Origin: Candidatus Merdimorpha stercoravium
GTDB taxonomy: Bacteria > Bacteroidota > Bacteroidia > Flavobacteriales > UBA1820
Reading direction: 5' to 3'
DNA: 17,696 nucleotides
NCBI GenBank assembly: GCA_018715295.1
Contig: DVLY01000101.1
Span: 1-17,696 of the forward strand
Part shown: positions 7,544 through 14,035 of the stretch, piece by piece
Numbering within the stretch: the first letter of the stretch is position 1
Layout: each line of letters starts with the position of its first letter
Notes under the pieces: generated by a model
Told to the model about the DNA's origin: nothing
The model's database searches: none
Seen by the model: only the letters and a program-made list of their open reading frames with translations
Made by a program: the position numbers and the translations under genes

Positions 7544-8555
7544 GTTTCTCCTCCTCTTTACGTTGTTGTTGCTGCTGCGCCTGCGGGGTGTCTTGCGGAG
7601 CCTCGGCGGGGCGCAGGGATTCGACGAGTTCCTCGGTGTACTGGCGGTAACGCTCGTTTTCCGGTGCCGAGGGGAACATCTTGGCAAATTTTACCAGGTC
7701 GGCATCCAGCAGCAGGTCGCGCAGTTTGCCGTACTGTTCCCGCGTGAGCGGCAGTTTGCGTACGTCGCGCAGCGTCTGGTCCGAGGTGCTTTCCGGGGCG
7801 GGGATGCCGTATTGCTCGTCCAGGTACAGGCGGATCACGTCGGTCAGGGCGATGTAGAAATCCTTGACTTGTCCTTTTTCCAGCAGTTTTTCCCGGTCCA
7901 GACGATCCAGGCGGAATTTTGCCCGCTCGTACGGGGACAGCAGCATCTCGGGCGGCAGGCGGTTTTCGCGGCGGCGTTTGACGATGCGCCAGATTTCCCA
8001 TGCCAGCAGGGCGGCGACGGCCAAGGCGATGAGGATCCAGTAATACTTGCGGAAGACCTCGCCGGCGGTGTAGCGGTCGGTGCGGATGTCCTTGATCCCG
8101 TAGCGTGCCTGGCGGAGGGTGTCCACTTCTACGGTGGAGACCTGAACCTGGAACGGGTCGGTGGTCAGGATGGATTCCCCGGCTTTTACTTCGATAGCGG
8201 GAACGAGGTATTTCCCCTTTTCGAACGAGGTGAGGCGGTAGGTGATCCGGTAGATCGCCTCATCCCGTTTGTACGAGGTGTCTATCTTCGAGCGGCCGAC
8301 CACTTCCATACTGTCGCTCTGGAAACGGAGCTCCGGAAAATCGACCAGCGCATCCTTCGGTGCGCGGACTTCGAGCCCCAGGTGGATCTGTTCGCCGATG
8401 CGGATGCGCGTGGTGTCGGTGCTCCAGGTCAGGGTAGGCGGGGTCGATTGGCCCGCGGCAGCCCAAGGGAGTGCCAGGACGAGCAGGATGGGGAGAACCT
8501 TGCGCAGCAGATTATCGCATGCGGAAATAACCGAGTAATTTTTTTGCATAGTCAT
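7530..8555 (-). CDS. BatD-like / DUF4381-like membrane protein of the Bat operon
   Basis: The 341-residue product has a signal peptide with a long n-region (about 1-36, ending in AAAGQ), a beta-rich periplasmic part (about 40-145) and one membrane span (about 171-192). A basic stop-transfer stretch (KRRRENR) follows, then a cytosolic helical part (about 205-315) with FYIALTDVIRLYLDEQYG (233-250) and ADLVKFAK (285-292). Those cytosolic phrases are typical of DUF4381 and BatD tails, so this looks like a beta domain joined to a DUF4381-like tail. The C-terminus carries a Gln-rich stretch (328-331). In Bacteroidetes such a gene commonly sits between DUF58 and batA. The start is the ATG at 8555 or 8549; both lie inside the DUF58 gene, giving a 38-44 nt overlap. 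No later ATG, GTG or TTG precedes the signal peptide core. Confidence 0.8.
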   Translation of the reverse strand: MTMQKNYSVISACDNLLRKVLPILLVLALPWAAAGQSTPPTLTWSTDTTRIRIGEQIHLGLEVRAPKDALVDFPELRFQSDSMEVVGRSKIDTSYKRDEAIYRITYRLTSFEKGKYLVPAIEVKAGESILTTDPFQVQVSTVEVDTLRQARYGIKDIRTDRYTAGEVFRKYYWILIALAVAALLAWEIWRIVKRRRENRLPPEMLLSPYERAKFRLDRLDREKLLEKGQVKDFYIALTDVIRLYLDEQYGIPAPESTSDQTLRDVRKLPLTREQYGKLRDLLLDADLVKFAKMFPSAPENERYRQYTEELVESLRPAEAPQDTPQAQQQQQRKEEEKHVGD

Positions 8556-9375
8556 CTTTGGTGCTTGTGCTGATGGAACCGGCTCCGCAGTGGCGGAGCG
8601 TATCCTCGAAGTAACCTACCCGGCGATCGTACTGCGCGCGGTACGAATCCCTCACCGAGCGGGAAGAAGTATTGACCCAGATGTAACGTCCTGTTTCGTC
8701 GTGGCGCATCAGTACCCGGCCCACGTCGGGGAGTTCGGCCTCGGCCGGATCGTAAATGCGGATGCCGGTCAGGTCGTGTTTACGGGCCAGCACGGTCATT
8801 GCTTCACGGTACGAGGAGTCGATGAAGTCCGACACCAGGAAGACGATGGCTTTCTTCTTGAGCACTCCGAAGAGGTATTCCATCGCTGCGCCGATGTTCG
8901 TGCGGGGACTGGTGGGTTGAAATTCGATCAGCTCGCGGATGATGCGCAGGATGTGCATCCGCCCTTTTCCCGGGGGGATGAACAGCTCGACCTGGTCGGA
9001 AAAGAGCATCAGACCCACCTTGTCGTTGTTGCCCATGGCCGAGAAGGCCAACGTGGCGCAGATCTCGGTAACGATCTCCCGTTTGGTCGCATCGCCCGTG
9101 CCGAAGAACTGCGAACCGGATACATCCACAGCCAGCATCATGGTCAGCTCGCGTTCTTCCTCGAAGACCTTGACGTAGGGCTGGTGGGTCTTGGCCGTTA
9201 CGTTCCAGTCGATGTTGCGCACGTCGTCGCCGAACTGGTAGGCACGCACTTCGCTGAAAGTCATGCCCCGTCCCTTGAACGAACTATGGTATTCGCCCGA
9301 GAAGACGTGGTTCGAGAGGCGGCGCGTCTTGATCTCGACTTTGCGGACTTTTTTGAGTACTTCCTTGACATCCAT
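8512..9375 (-). CDS. DUF58 protein (MoxR partner)
   Basis: The 287-residue product has no membrane span. It carries the DUF58 signature: FKGRGMTFSEVRAYQFGDD (33-51) followed by VRNIDWNVTA (52-61). A vWA-like fold follows, with DVSGS (Asp84, Ser86, Ser88) and FLVSDF later in the chain. DUF58 genes almost always follow a moxR gene, and the two products are thought to work together, the vWA-like domain recruiting targets to the AAA+ ATPase. Here it begins 29 nt after the MoxR stop, with a strong AAGGAGG upstream of the ATG at 9375. Its 3' end overlaps the next gene by 44 nt. The full-length membrane-anchored DUF58 type has N-terminal spans; this is the short soluble type. Confidence 0.9.
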   Translation of the reverse strand: MDVKEVLKKVRKVEIKTRRLSNHVFSGEYHSSFKGRGMTFSEVRAYQFGDDVRNIDWNVTAKTHQPYVKVFEEERELTMMLAVDVSGSQFFGTGDATKREIVTEICATLAFSAMGNNDKVGLMLFSDQVELFIPPGKGRMHILRIIRELIEFQPTSPRTNIGAAMEYLFGVLKKKAIVFLVSDFIDSSYREAMTVLARKHDLTGIRIYDPAEAELPDVGRVLMRHDETGRYIWVNTSSRSVRDSYRAQYDRRVGYFEDTLRHCGAGSISTSTKDDYAKKLLGYFRMR

Positions 9376-9404
9376 GGCGGAAACCTCCTTGTCGTTTCCC
9401 CCGG

Positions 9405-10412
9405 TCAGGGTACCTGCACTTCGTTCAGGATGGTGTTGATGATCTCTTCGGTGTGTACGTTTTCGGCTTCGGCCTCGTAGGTAACCCCGATGCGGTGGCG
9501 AAGGACGTCCGGCGCGATGGCCCGCACGTCTTCCGGAATGACGTAGGCCCGTCCGCGCAGGAATGCGTACACTTTCGATGCGGTAACCAGGTTGATGCTG
9601 CCTCGCGGCGAAGCACCGTAGGCGATCAGGGGTTTGAGTTTGTCCAGTTCGTATTCCTCGGGGAAGCGGGAGGCAAAGACGATGTCGAGGATGTAGTGCT
9701 CGATCTTTTCATCCATGTAGACCTCCTTGGCGGCTTCGCGGCCCCGGCGGATGTCTTCGAGCGAGACCACCGGGCGAATGGCTTTGGAACCTTCCGGACG
9801 GGTGTTTCGCCGCATGATGCGCTGCTCGTCCTCCTTGGTGGGATAGCTGACGACGGTCTTGAGCATGAAACGGTCCATCTGGGCTTCCGGCAGCGGGTAG
9901 GTACCTTCCTGTTCGATGGGGTTTTGGGTGGCCATTACCAGGAAGGGGTCGTCCAGGCGGAAAGTTTCCTCGCCGATGGTTACCTGGCGTTCCTGCATGG
10001 CTTCCAGCAGGGCGGACTGCACTTTGGCCGGGGCACGGTTGATCTCGTCCGCCAGGACGAAGTTGGCGAATACCGGGCCTTTCTTGATGGAGAAGTCGCC
10101 GTCCTTGACGTTGTAGATCATCGTACCGATCACATCGGCCGGGAGCAGGTCGGGGGTGAACTGTATGCGGGAGAAGTCGCCGTCTACAGCTTTGGCCAGA
10201 GAATTGATGGCCAGTGTCTTGGCCAGTCCCGGCATGCCTTCGAGCAGGATGTGCCCTCCGCCCAGCAGACCGATCATCAGCCGTTCGATCATTTGGTTCT
10301 GTCCGACGATGACGTTGTTGATCTCGCTGGTGAGTAGTTTAACGAATGCGCTCTCCTGGGCGATCTTTTCTCCCAGGGCGCGGATATCGACCGAATTGTT
10401 CGATTCTTCCAT
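9405..10412 (-). CDS. MoxR-family AAA+ ATPase
   Basis: The first gene of the Bat operon. The 335-residue product has a Walker A motif GMPGLAKT (59-66; Lys65, Thr66) and a Walker B VLADEINRAP (119-128; Asp122, Glu123). Sensor 1 is ATQNP (Asn164), the arginine finger region is QMDRF (Arg181) and sensor 2 is GASPRGS (Arg270). A C-terminal lid domain completes the AAA_3/AAA_lid_2 architecture. MoxR ATPases act as chaperone-like remodelers, often to mature metal- or cofactor-containing complexes, together with DUF58 and vWA proteins; the target here is unknown. The ATG at 10412 is followed by a normal acidic N-terminus. The leader upstream is about 100 nt long and AT-rich, unlike the surrounding coding sequence. 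Confidence 0.95.
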   Translation of the reverse strand: MEESNNSVDIRALGEKIAQESAFVKLLTSEINNVIVGQNQMIERLMIGLLGGGHILLEGMPGLAKTLAINSLAKAVDGDFSRIQFTPDLLPADVIGTMIYNVKDGDFSIKKGPVFANFVLADEINRAPAKVQSALLEAMQERQVTIGEETFRLDDPFLVMATQNPIEQEGTYPLPEAQMDRFMLKTVVSYPTKEDEQRIMRRNTRPEGSKAIRPVVSLEDIRRGREAAKEVYMDEKIEHYILDIVFASRFPEEYELDKLKPLIAYGASPRGSINLVTASKVYAFLRGRAYVIPEDVRAIAPDVLRHRIGVTYEAEAENVHTEEIINTILNEVQVP

Positions 10413-10516
10413 TTTTCTATGCTTTTTTTCTATGTTTTTTCCGATACACGAAATTCGTAATTCAAGTCCTGTTTCGCTGTTAAGCCTATGTTAAAAATCC
10501 GGGGCACAAAACCTTG

Positions 10517-10525
10517 CAAATAATA
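10517..10525 (-). promoter_or_regulatory. Possible -7 box for the moxR-bat operon
   Basis: The minus strand reads TATTATTTG, which is the Bacteroidetes -7 box with a three-base instead of two-base spacer. No correctly spaced TTTG -33 box is seen. It is the best candidate in the divergent region 10413-10630 and would give a leader of roughly 100 nt. Confidence 0.3.
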
Positions 10526-10555
10526 AAGTTGGGCTAAAGAAAAGGCGGTTTTTCA

Positions 10556-10563
10556 TACTTTTG
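10556..10563 (+). promoter_or_regulatory. Upstream -7 box candidate for mtnN
   Basis: TACTTTTG matches TAnnTTTG. It is one of two exact matches upstream of mtnN (the other lies at 10599-10606). It would give a leader of about 65 nt. No convincing -33 box is seen at the expected spacing. Confidence 0.4.
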
Positions 10564-10598
10564 TCCCGCGCTCTGCCGCAGGGTTGCGGGCGGATCGT

Positions 10599-10606
10599 TA
10601 CCTTTG
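10599..10606 (+). promoter_or_regulatory. Proximal -7 box candidate for mtnN
   Basis: TACCTTTG matches TAnnTTTG and lies 24 nt before the mtnN ATG at 10631, leaving a leader of roughly 20 nt. The TTTG -33 element is missing at the expected place. Confidence 0.5.
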
Positions 10607-10630
10607 CCGGGAAAACCAACGCGAGAAAGC

Positions 10631-11383
10631 ATGAAGATAGGAATCATCAGCGCCATGTACGAGGAATTCGACCGCTTGTTGCAGGCGGTCGAGGTGGAGA
10701 AGAAGACCGCACTCGGGATGCGGGAATACATCGAAGGGCGGCTTTTCGGCCGGGAAGTAGTCCTGGTCTTTTCCCAGTGGGGGAAAACGGCAGCGGCCTC
10801 TACCACCGCCAACCTGATCAATGTGTTCGCTGCGGACCTGGTGGTGTTTACCGGAGTAGCCGGCGGATTGGACTCCCGGGCACGGGTAGGGGATATCGTG
10901 GTAGCTGAGCGTTTGTACCATCACGACGTGGATGCTTCGCCGTTCAAACCGCGTTATTTCGTGCCTTTGGTGGGACCGGACGGAATACCGACCGACAGCC
11001 GTACCAGCGACCTGCTGGCTGAGGCGGCCCGTCATTTTGCGGCGCATATCGGGGAGTATATCGCCCGGGAGGATGTCGAGGAGTTCGCTCTGCAGAATGT
11101 GTTGGTGCACCGCAAGAACATTGCTACGGGCGATCAGTTCGTCAAGACGGCTTCGGTGAAGGAGCGGATCGTGTCCGATCTGCCCGATATGTTTGCCGTG
11201 GAGATGGAGGGCGCGGCGGTGGCTCAGGTATGTTGGGAACACGGGATGCCCTTTGCGGTGATGCGTACGATCTCCGATACGGCCGATGGCGATTCGCCGC
11301 GCGACTATCCCAAGTTTTTGGCGCGGGTGGCCAGTACGTATTCGTTCTATATTGTCAAAGAGTTTCTGGACCGTTTGCCGTAA
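10631..11383 (+). CDS. mtnN: 5'-methylthioadenosine/S-adenosylhomocysteine nucleosidase
   Basis: MtnN (Pfs) splits MTA, SAH and 5'-deoxyadenosine into adenine and a thioribose, ribosyl-homocysteine or deoxyribose, removing product inhibition of SAM-dependent enzymes. The N-terminus MKIGIISAMYEEFDRLL places the general acid/base pair region at Glu11/Glu12. FTGVAGGLD (73-81) and VGDIVVAERLYHHDVD (86-101) match the phosphorylase fold core. VEMEGAAVAQVC (190-201) gives the ribose-binding Met192/Glu193, and RTISDTAD (212-219) the catalytic Asp216. The 250 residues are slightly longer than the E. coli enzyme (232), with the extra length near 102-145. I chose the ATG at 10631 over an in-frame start at 10604, because the latter overlaps the -7 box and adds residues before the conserved MKIGII start. 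GAGAAAG lies upstream. Confidence 0.93.
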   Translation: MKIGIISAMYEEFDRLLQAVEVEKKTALGMREYIEGRLFGREVVLVFSQWGKTAAASTTANLINVFAADLVVFTGVAGGLDSRARVGDIVVAERLYHHDVDASPFKPRYFVPLVGPDGIPTDSRTSDLLAEAARHFAAHIGEYIAREDVEEFALQNVLVHRKNIATGDQFVKTASVKERIVSDLPDMFAVEMEGAAVAQVCWEHGMPFAVMRTISDTADGDSPRDYPKFLARVASTYSFYIVKEFLDRLP

Positions 11384-11392
11384 GGGGCGGTT

Positions 11393-11463
11393 CGCTCACG
11401 TGCGGGCAAGCAAAAAGCCGGAGGCATCGCCTCCGGCTTTTTGCTTGCCCGCACGTGTGAGCG
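11393..11463. terminator. Bidirectional intrinsic terminator with 29-bp perfect stem
   Basis: Bases 11397-11425 pair without mismatch with 11429-11457 around an ATC loop. Four further base pairs (11393-11396 with 11460-11463) follow a two-base bulge. The inner part is AAAAA-GCCGGAGGC-loop-GCCTCCGGC-TTTTT, so it can terminate mtnN from the left and the minus-strand macro-nif3-COG1579 unit from the right. Confidence 0.9.
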
Positions 11464-11481
11464 GACGGTTTTTGGCGTAAA

Positions 11482-12264
11482 TTATTCGAGGATCTTGTTG
11501 AAGATCTCCTCCATTTTTTCGCGTTCCTCGCGTGCTAATTCCGGGTCGACCAGGATACGGCCGCTGTTTTCGTCGGCGATGATCTTTTTGCGCATGGCGA
11601 TTTCGATCTGCCGCTGCGGGGGGATGGTGAAGTAGGACCCTTCGGAAGCTCCCCGGTCGATCGACACCACGGCCAATCCGTTGCGTACCCGCTCGCGGAT
11701 CTTGCGGTAGGCCAGCAGCAGGCGGGGTTCGATCTGGGTGACGATCTGATCGGCTTTTTCCTGCAGGGCGTCGTGTTCGCGGCGGGTCTCCTCCAGGATG
11801 TTTTCCAATTCGCCTTTTTTGGTCTCCAGGTGCTCCTTGAGCGAAGCGATCTTGGCTTCCGTTTCCTCGATGCGGGATTTCTGCATTTCCAGTTTGGCAC
11901 CCGATTCGCGGATCAGTTTCTCGGCATGCTCGATCTCGAGGGTCTGGTATTCGATCTCTTTGCTGATGGAGTCGTATTCGCGGTTGTTGCGAACGTGTTT
12001 TTGTTGTTCTTCGTATCGGGCGATCAGGTCTCTGGCCTCGACGATGGTGTGTTTGAGGGTCTTGACCTGTTCCTCGAAGTTCTTGTTTTCCTGGACAAAG
12101 CGTTCCAGGCGGGTGGTCAGGCCTTCTATTTCGTCTTCGAGTTCCCGCACTTCCAGCGGAAGCTCTCCCTGGATGGCCCGTATCTGGTCTATGCGGGTGT
12201 CGATGAGCTGGAGGTCGTACAGGGTACGCAGCTTTTGTTCTACCGTTAATTCTTTCTCGGCCAT
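11482..12264 (-). CDS. COG1579/CdsZ-family coiled-coil protein with a cysteine-less zinc ribbon
   Basis: A 260-residue product. Residues 6-195 form a long coiled coil rich in Glu, Lys, Gln and Leu (QLIDTRIDQIRAI, VRNNREYDSISKEI), and the C-terminal part (196-245) is the family's zinc-ribbon domain with GLAVVSIDRG and IPPQRQIEI conserved. In most members this domain holds two CxxC pairs; here the four positions are Ser207, Ser210, Asp231 and Ser234, so zinc cannot bind in the usual way. Members are annotated as nucleic-acid-binding or secretion-related, but the role in this group is unknown. The start is the ATG at 12264 (MAEKEL), one base after the Nif3 stop; the upstream extension runs into nif3. 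Pairing with nif3 recurs in many bacteria, from general knowledge. Confidence 0.88.
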   Translation of the reverse strand: MAEKELTVEQKLRTLYDLQLIDTRIDQIRAIQGELPLEVRELEDEIEGLTTRLERFVQENKNFEEQVKTLKHTIVEARDLIARYEEQQKHVRNNREYDSISKEIEYQTLEIEHAEKLIRESGAKLEMQKSRIEETEAKIASLKEHLETKKGELENILEETRREHDALQEKADQIVTQIEPRLLLAYRKIRERVRNGLAVVSIDRGASEGSYFTIPPQRQIEIAMRKKIIADENSGRILVDPELAREEREKMEEIFNKILE

Positions 12265-12265
12265 A

Positions 12266-13375
12266 TTATTGCAGATAATGAATAGGGTTGGTATTGATCT
12301 CCGATAAACGGACTGCAAAAATAGTGAATTTTTTCATTAAATAGTTGTGTAAAATGTTTTTTGTGAAGCGCTCGCTCTCGAAATGCCCGATGTCGGCTAT
12401 CAGGATGCGTCCCTCGGCACCGAAAAAATCGTGGTATTTGAAGTCCGCACTCACGTACGCATCCGCTCCCTGGGCGATCGCTTGGGACAAGGCAAAGCTG
12501 CCCGCCCCGCCCAAGACCGCCACCGTGCCGACCCTCCGGCCCGTCGGGGCCGAGTAGCGGATCCCCCGGGCATCGAAGCGTTCGCGCAGCAGGTGCAGGA
12601 AATCCATCTCGCTCATCGGCTGCTCCAGCGTACCGATCATCCCCATGCCGATCTTCCCCGAACCGTTTTCGAGGGCCGAGATCTCGTAGGCCGGCATCTG
12701 GTACGGATGCGCCGCCTGCAAAGCCCGCACGACCGCTCCCTGAAGGTGGCGCAGGAAGACCACGCGGACCATCGTCTCCGCTTCGCGGTGCAGTTCGCCG
12801 ATCTCCCCCACGAACGGAGTTGCCCCGTCGAGGGCACGGAAAGTCCCGATGCCTTCGGCGTTGAAGCTGCACGCCTCGTAAGGGGCAATGCGTCCCGCTC
12901 CGGCAGCGAAGAGTGCCTCCCGCAGCCTTTCGGCATACGCGGTGGGGACGTATGTGGTGAGTTGGCGCAGGGTATCTTTTTGCGGGTCGAGTACCCGTCG
13001 GTGCTGCAGCCCGAGGGCGTCGCACATCCCGGCACTTACTCCGTGGAAGGCGTTGTCCAAGGCGGTGTGCACGGCATAGATGGCGATCCCGGCGCGCAAG
13101 GCCCGCATGACGGCACGTTCTACATAGGAGCGTCCCGTCAGGCTTTTCAGACCCGAGAAGATGATCGGGTGGAAGGCGATGATGAGGTTGCAGCCTTTTT
13201 CCTGCGCTTCGGCGACTACTTCTTCCAGGCAGTCGTGTGCCACCAGGATGCCCGTTACTTCGGTCTCCGGCTCGCCTACCAGCAGCCCGGTGTTGTCGAA
13301 TCCTTCGGCGTAGGTGCGCGGGGCGAATTCTTCCAGTGCGGCAGCGACGTCCCTTACCGTGATTTTTTCTTCCAT
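12266..13375 (-). CDS. Nif3-like (DUF34) dinuclear-metal protein with inserted PII/CutA-like domain
   Basis: The 369-residue product is the long YqfO-type member of the NIF3/DUF34 family (GTP cyclohydrolase I type 2-like). It has an N-terminal half (1-130), an inserted domain (about 135-235, LTTYVPTAYAERLREALFAAGAG and on) and a C-terminal half (about 240-369). Metal ligands recognisable by family comparison are His69 in FHPIIFSGLK, Asp107 in HTALDN, and His331 and Glu335 in GHFESERF. The His usually found just before His69 is Phe68 here. DNTGLLVG (27-34) is typical. The function is not settled: some relatives have weak GTP cyclohydrolase or metal-chaperone proposals. It lies 37 nt after the macro-domain gene and one base before the COG1579 gene, all on the minus strand, so an operon is likely. 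Confidence 0.93.
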   Translation of the reverse strand: MEEKITVRDVAAALEEFAPRTYAEGFDNTGLLVGEPETEVTGILVAHDCLEEVVAEAQEKGCNLIIAFHPIIFSGLKSLTGRSYVERAVMRALRAGIAIYAVHTALDNAFHGVSAGMCDALGLQHRRVLDPQKDTLRQLTTYVPTAYAERLREALFAAGAGRIAPYEACSFNAEGIGTFRALDGATPFVGEIGELHREAETMVRVVFLRHLQGAVVRALQAAHPYQMPAYEISALENGSGKIGMGMIGTLEQPMSEMDFLHLLRERFDARGIRYSAPTGRRVGTVAVLGGAGSFALSQAIAQGADAYVSADFKYHDFFGAEGRILIADIGHFESERFTKNILHNYLMKKFTIFAVRLSEINTNPIHYLQ

Positions 13376-13412
13376 CGTATCTCGTTTTTCGTTTTTATGT
13401 GAAAAAAGCGGG

Positions 13413-13910
13413 TCAAAGCCCCCGGTAGTATCGTTCGTTTTCCGCCGGATAGCAGACTACCAGCACTTTCTCGACGGAGGAAGGCCGTTGGAGGAAAGCG
13501 CGGATTTCGCGCATGGCGATCCGGGCGGCCAGGTCTTTGGGAAATCCGTACACGCCGGTACTGATACCGGGGAAAGCGATGCTCGTTACGCTCCGTCGGG
13601 CGGCCTCCTCCAGACAGTTGCGGTAGCAGGCGGCCAGGAGTTCCGCCTCGCCCGCTCCGCCGCCGTGCCATACGGGTCCTACGGTGTGGAATACCAGTTG
13701 GCAGGGGAGGCGGTAGGCTTTCGTTACCCGGCATTCCCCGGTGGGGCATCCTCCGAGGGTGCGGCATTCCTCCAAGAGCTGCGGTCCGGCAGCCCGGTGA
13801 ATGGCCCCGTCCACACCGCCGCCGCCCAGCAGACGGTTGTTGGCTGCGTTGACGATGGCCTGGCAGGGGAGGCGGGTGATGTCCCCCGTGATGATTTCGA
13901 CGCTTTTCAT
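13413..13910 (-). CDS. Macro-domain protein, O-acetyl-ADP-ribose deacetylase (YmdB-like)
   Basis: The 165-residue product is a single MacroD-type macro domain close to E. coli YmdB in length and motifs. It has GDITRLPCQAIVNAANN (9-25; Asn25), GGGGVDGAIHRAAG (29-42; Asp34 equivalent to the catalytic Asp of YmdB), PTGECRVT, FHTVGPVW, and the phosphate-binding loop FPGISTGVYGFP. These enzymes deacetylate O-acetyl-ADP-ribose and can remove ADP-ribose from acidic residues. I chose the ATG at 13910 (MKSVEI), aligned with the YmdB start; the in-frame TTG at 13919 lies inside the -7 promoter box and would be upstream of the transcript. It is divergent from the alpha/beta hydrolase gene. Confidence 0.92.
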   Translation of the reverse strand: MKSVEIITGDITRLPCQAIVNAANNRLLGGGGVDGAIHRAAGPQLLEECRTLGGCPTGECRVTKAYRLPCQLVFHTVGPVWHGGGAGEAELLAACYRNCLEEAARRSVTSIAFPGISTGVYGFPKDLAARIAMREIRAFLQRPSSVEKVLVVCYPAENERYYRGL

Positions 13911-13916
13911 GTTGGA

Positions 13917-13924
13917 CAAAGTTA
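13917..13924 (-). promoter_or_regulatory. -7 box of the macro-nif3-COG1579 unit
   Basis: The minus strand reads TAACTTTG, an exact TAnnTTTG match, ending only six bases before the ATG at 13910. A TTTG lies further upstream but with a 14-nt rather than 19-20 nt spacer. If used, transcription begins almost at the start codon. Confidence 0.5.
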
Positions 13925-13994
13925 CAAAAAGGAAGGCGCAAAGTCGAGAAAAAACGCGTTTTCTCCCTTGAAGCCAGGGTTCGGTTTATTTGCT

Positions 13995-14002
13995 TATTTT
14001 TG
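13995..14002 (+). promoter_or_regulatory. -7 box candidate for the alpha/beta hydrolase gene
   Basis: TATTTTTG matches TAnnTTTG, 33 nt ahead of the ATG at 14036. A TTG at 13968-13970 lies 24 nt upstream, too far for a normal -33 box. The sequence is T-rich, so chance matching is easier. Confidence 0.4.
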
Positions 14003-14035
14003 CTTTCTGTAGGAACTTAAAACTTCAGAAAGGAC

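Noticed and set aside
7544..7687. 48-residue N-terminal extension of batA
   Set aside because: Arg/Ser/Pro-rich shadow of the upstream gene; the ATG at 7543 has a strong ribosome-binding site and begins a normal membrane protein.
12383..13402. Plus-strand open frame (339 codons) opposite nif3
   Set aside because: Antisense to a gene with clear NIF3 motifs; Arg/Gly/Ala-rich and without similarity that I recognise.
13911..13919. TTG start for the macro-domain gene
   Set aside because: It lies within and just after the -7 box; the ATG at 13910 aligns with YmdB.
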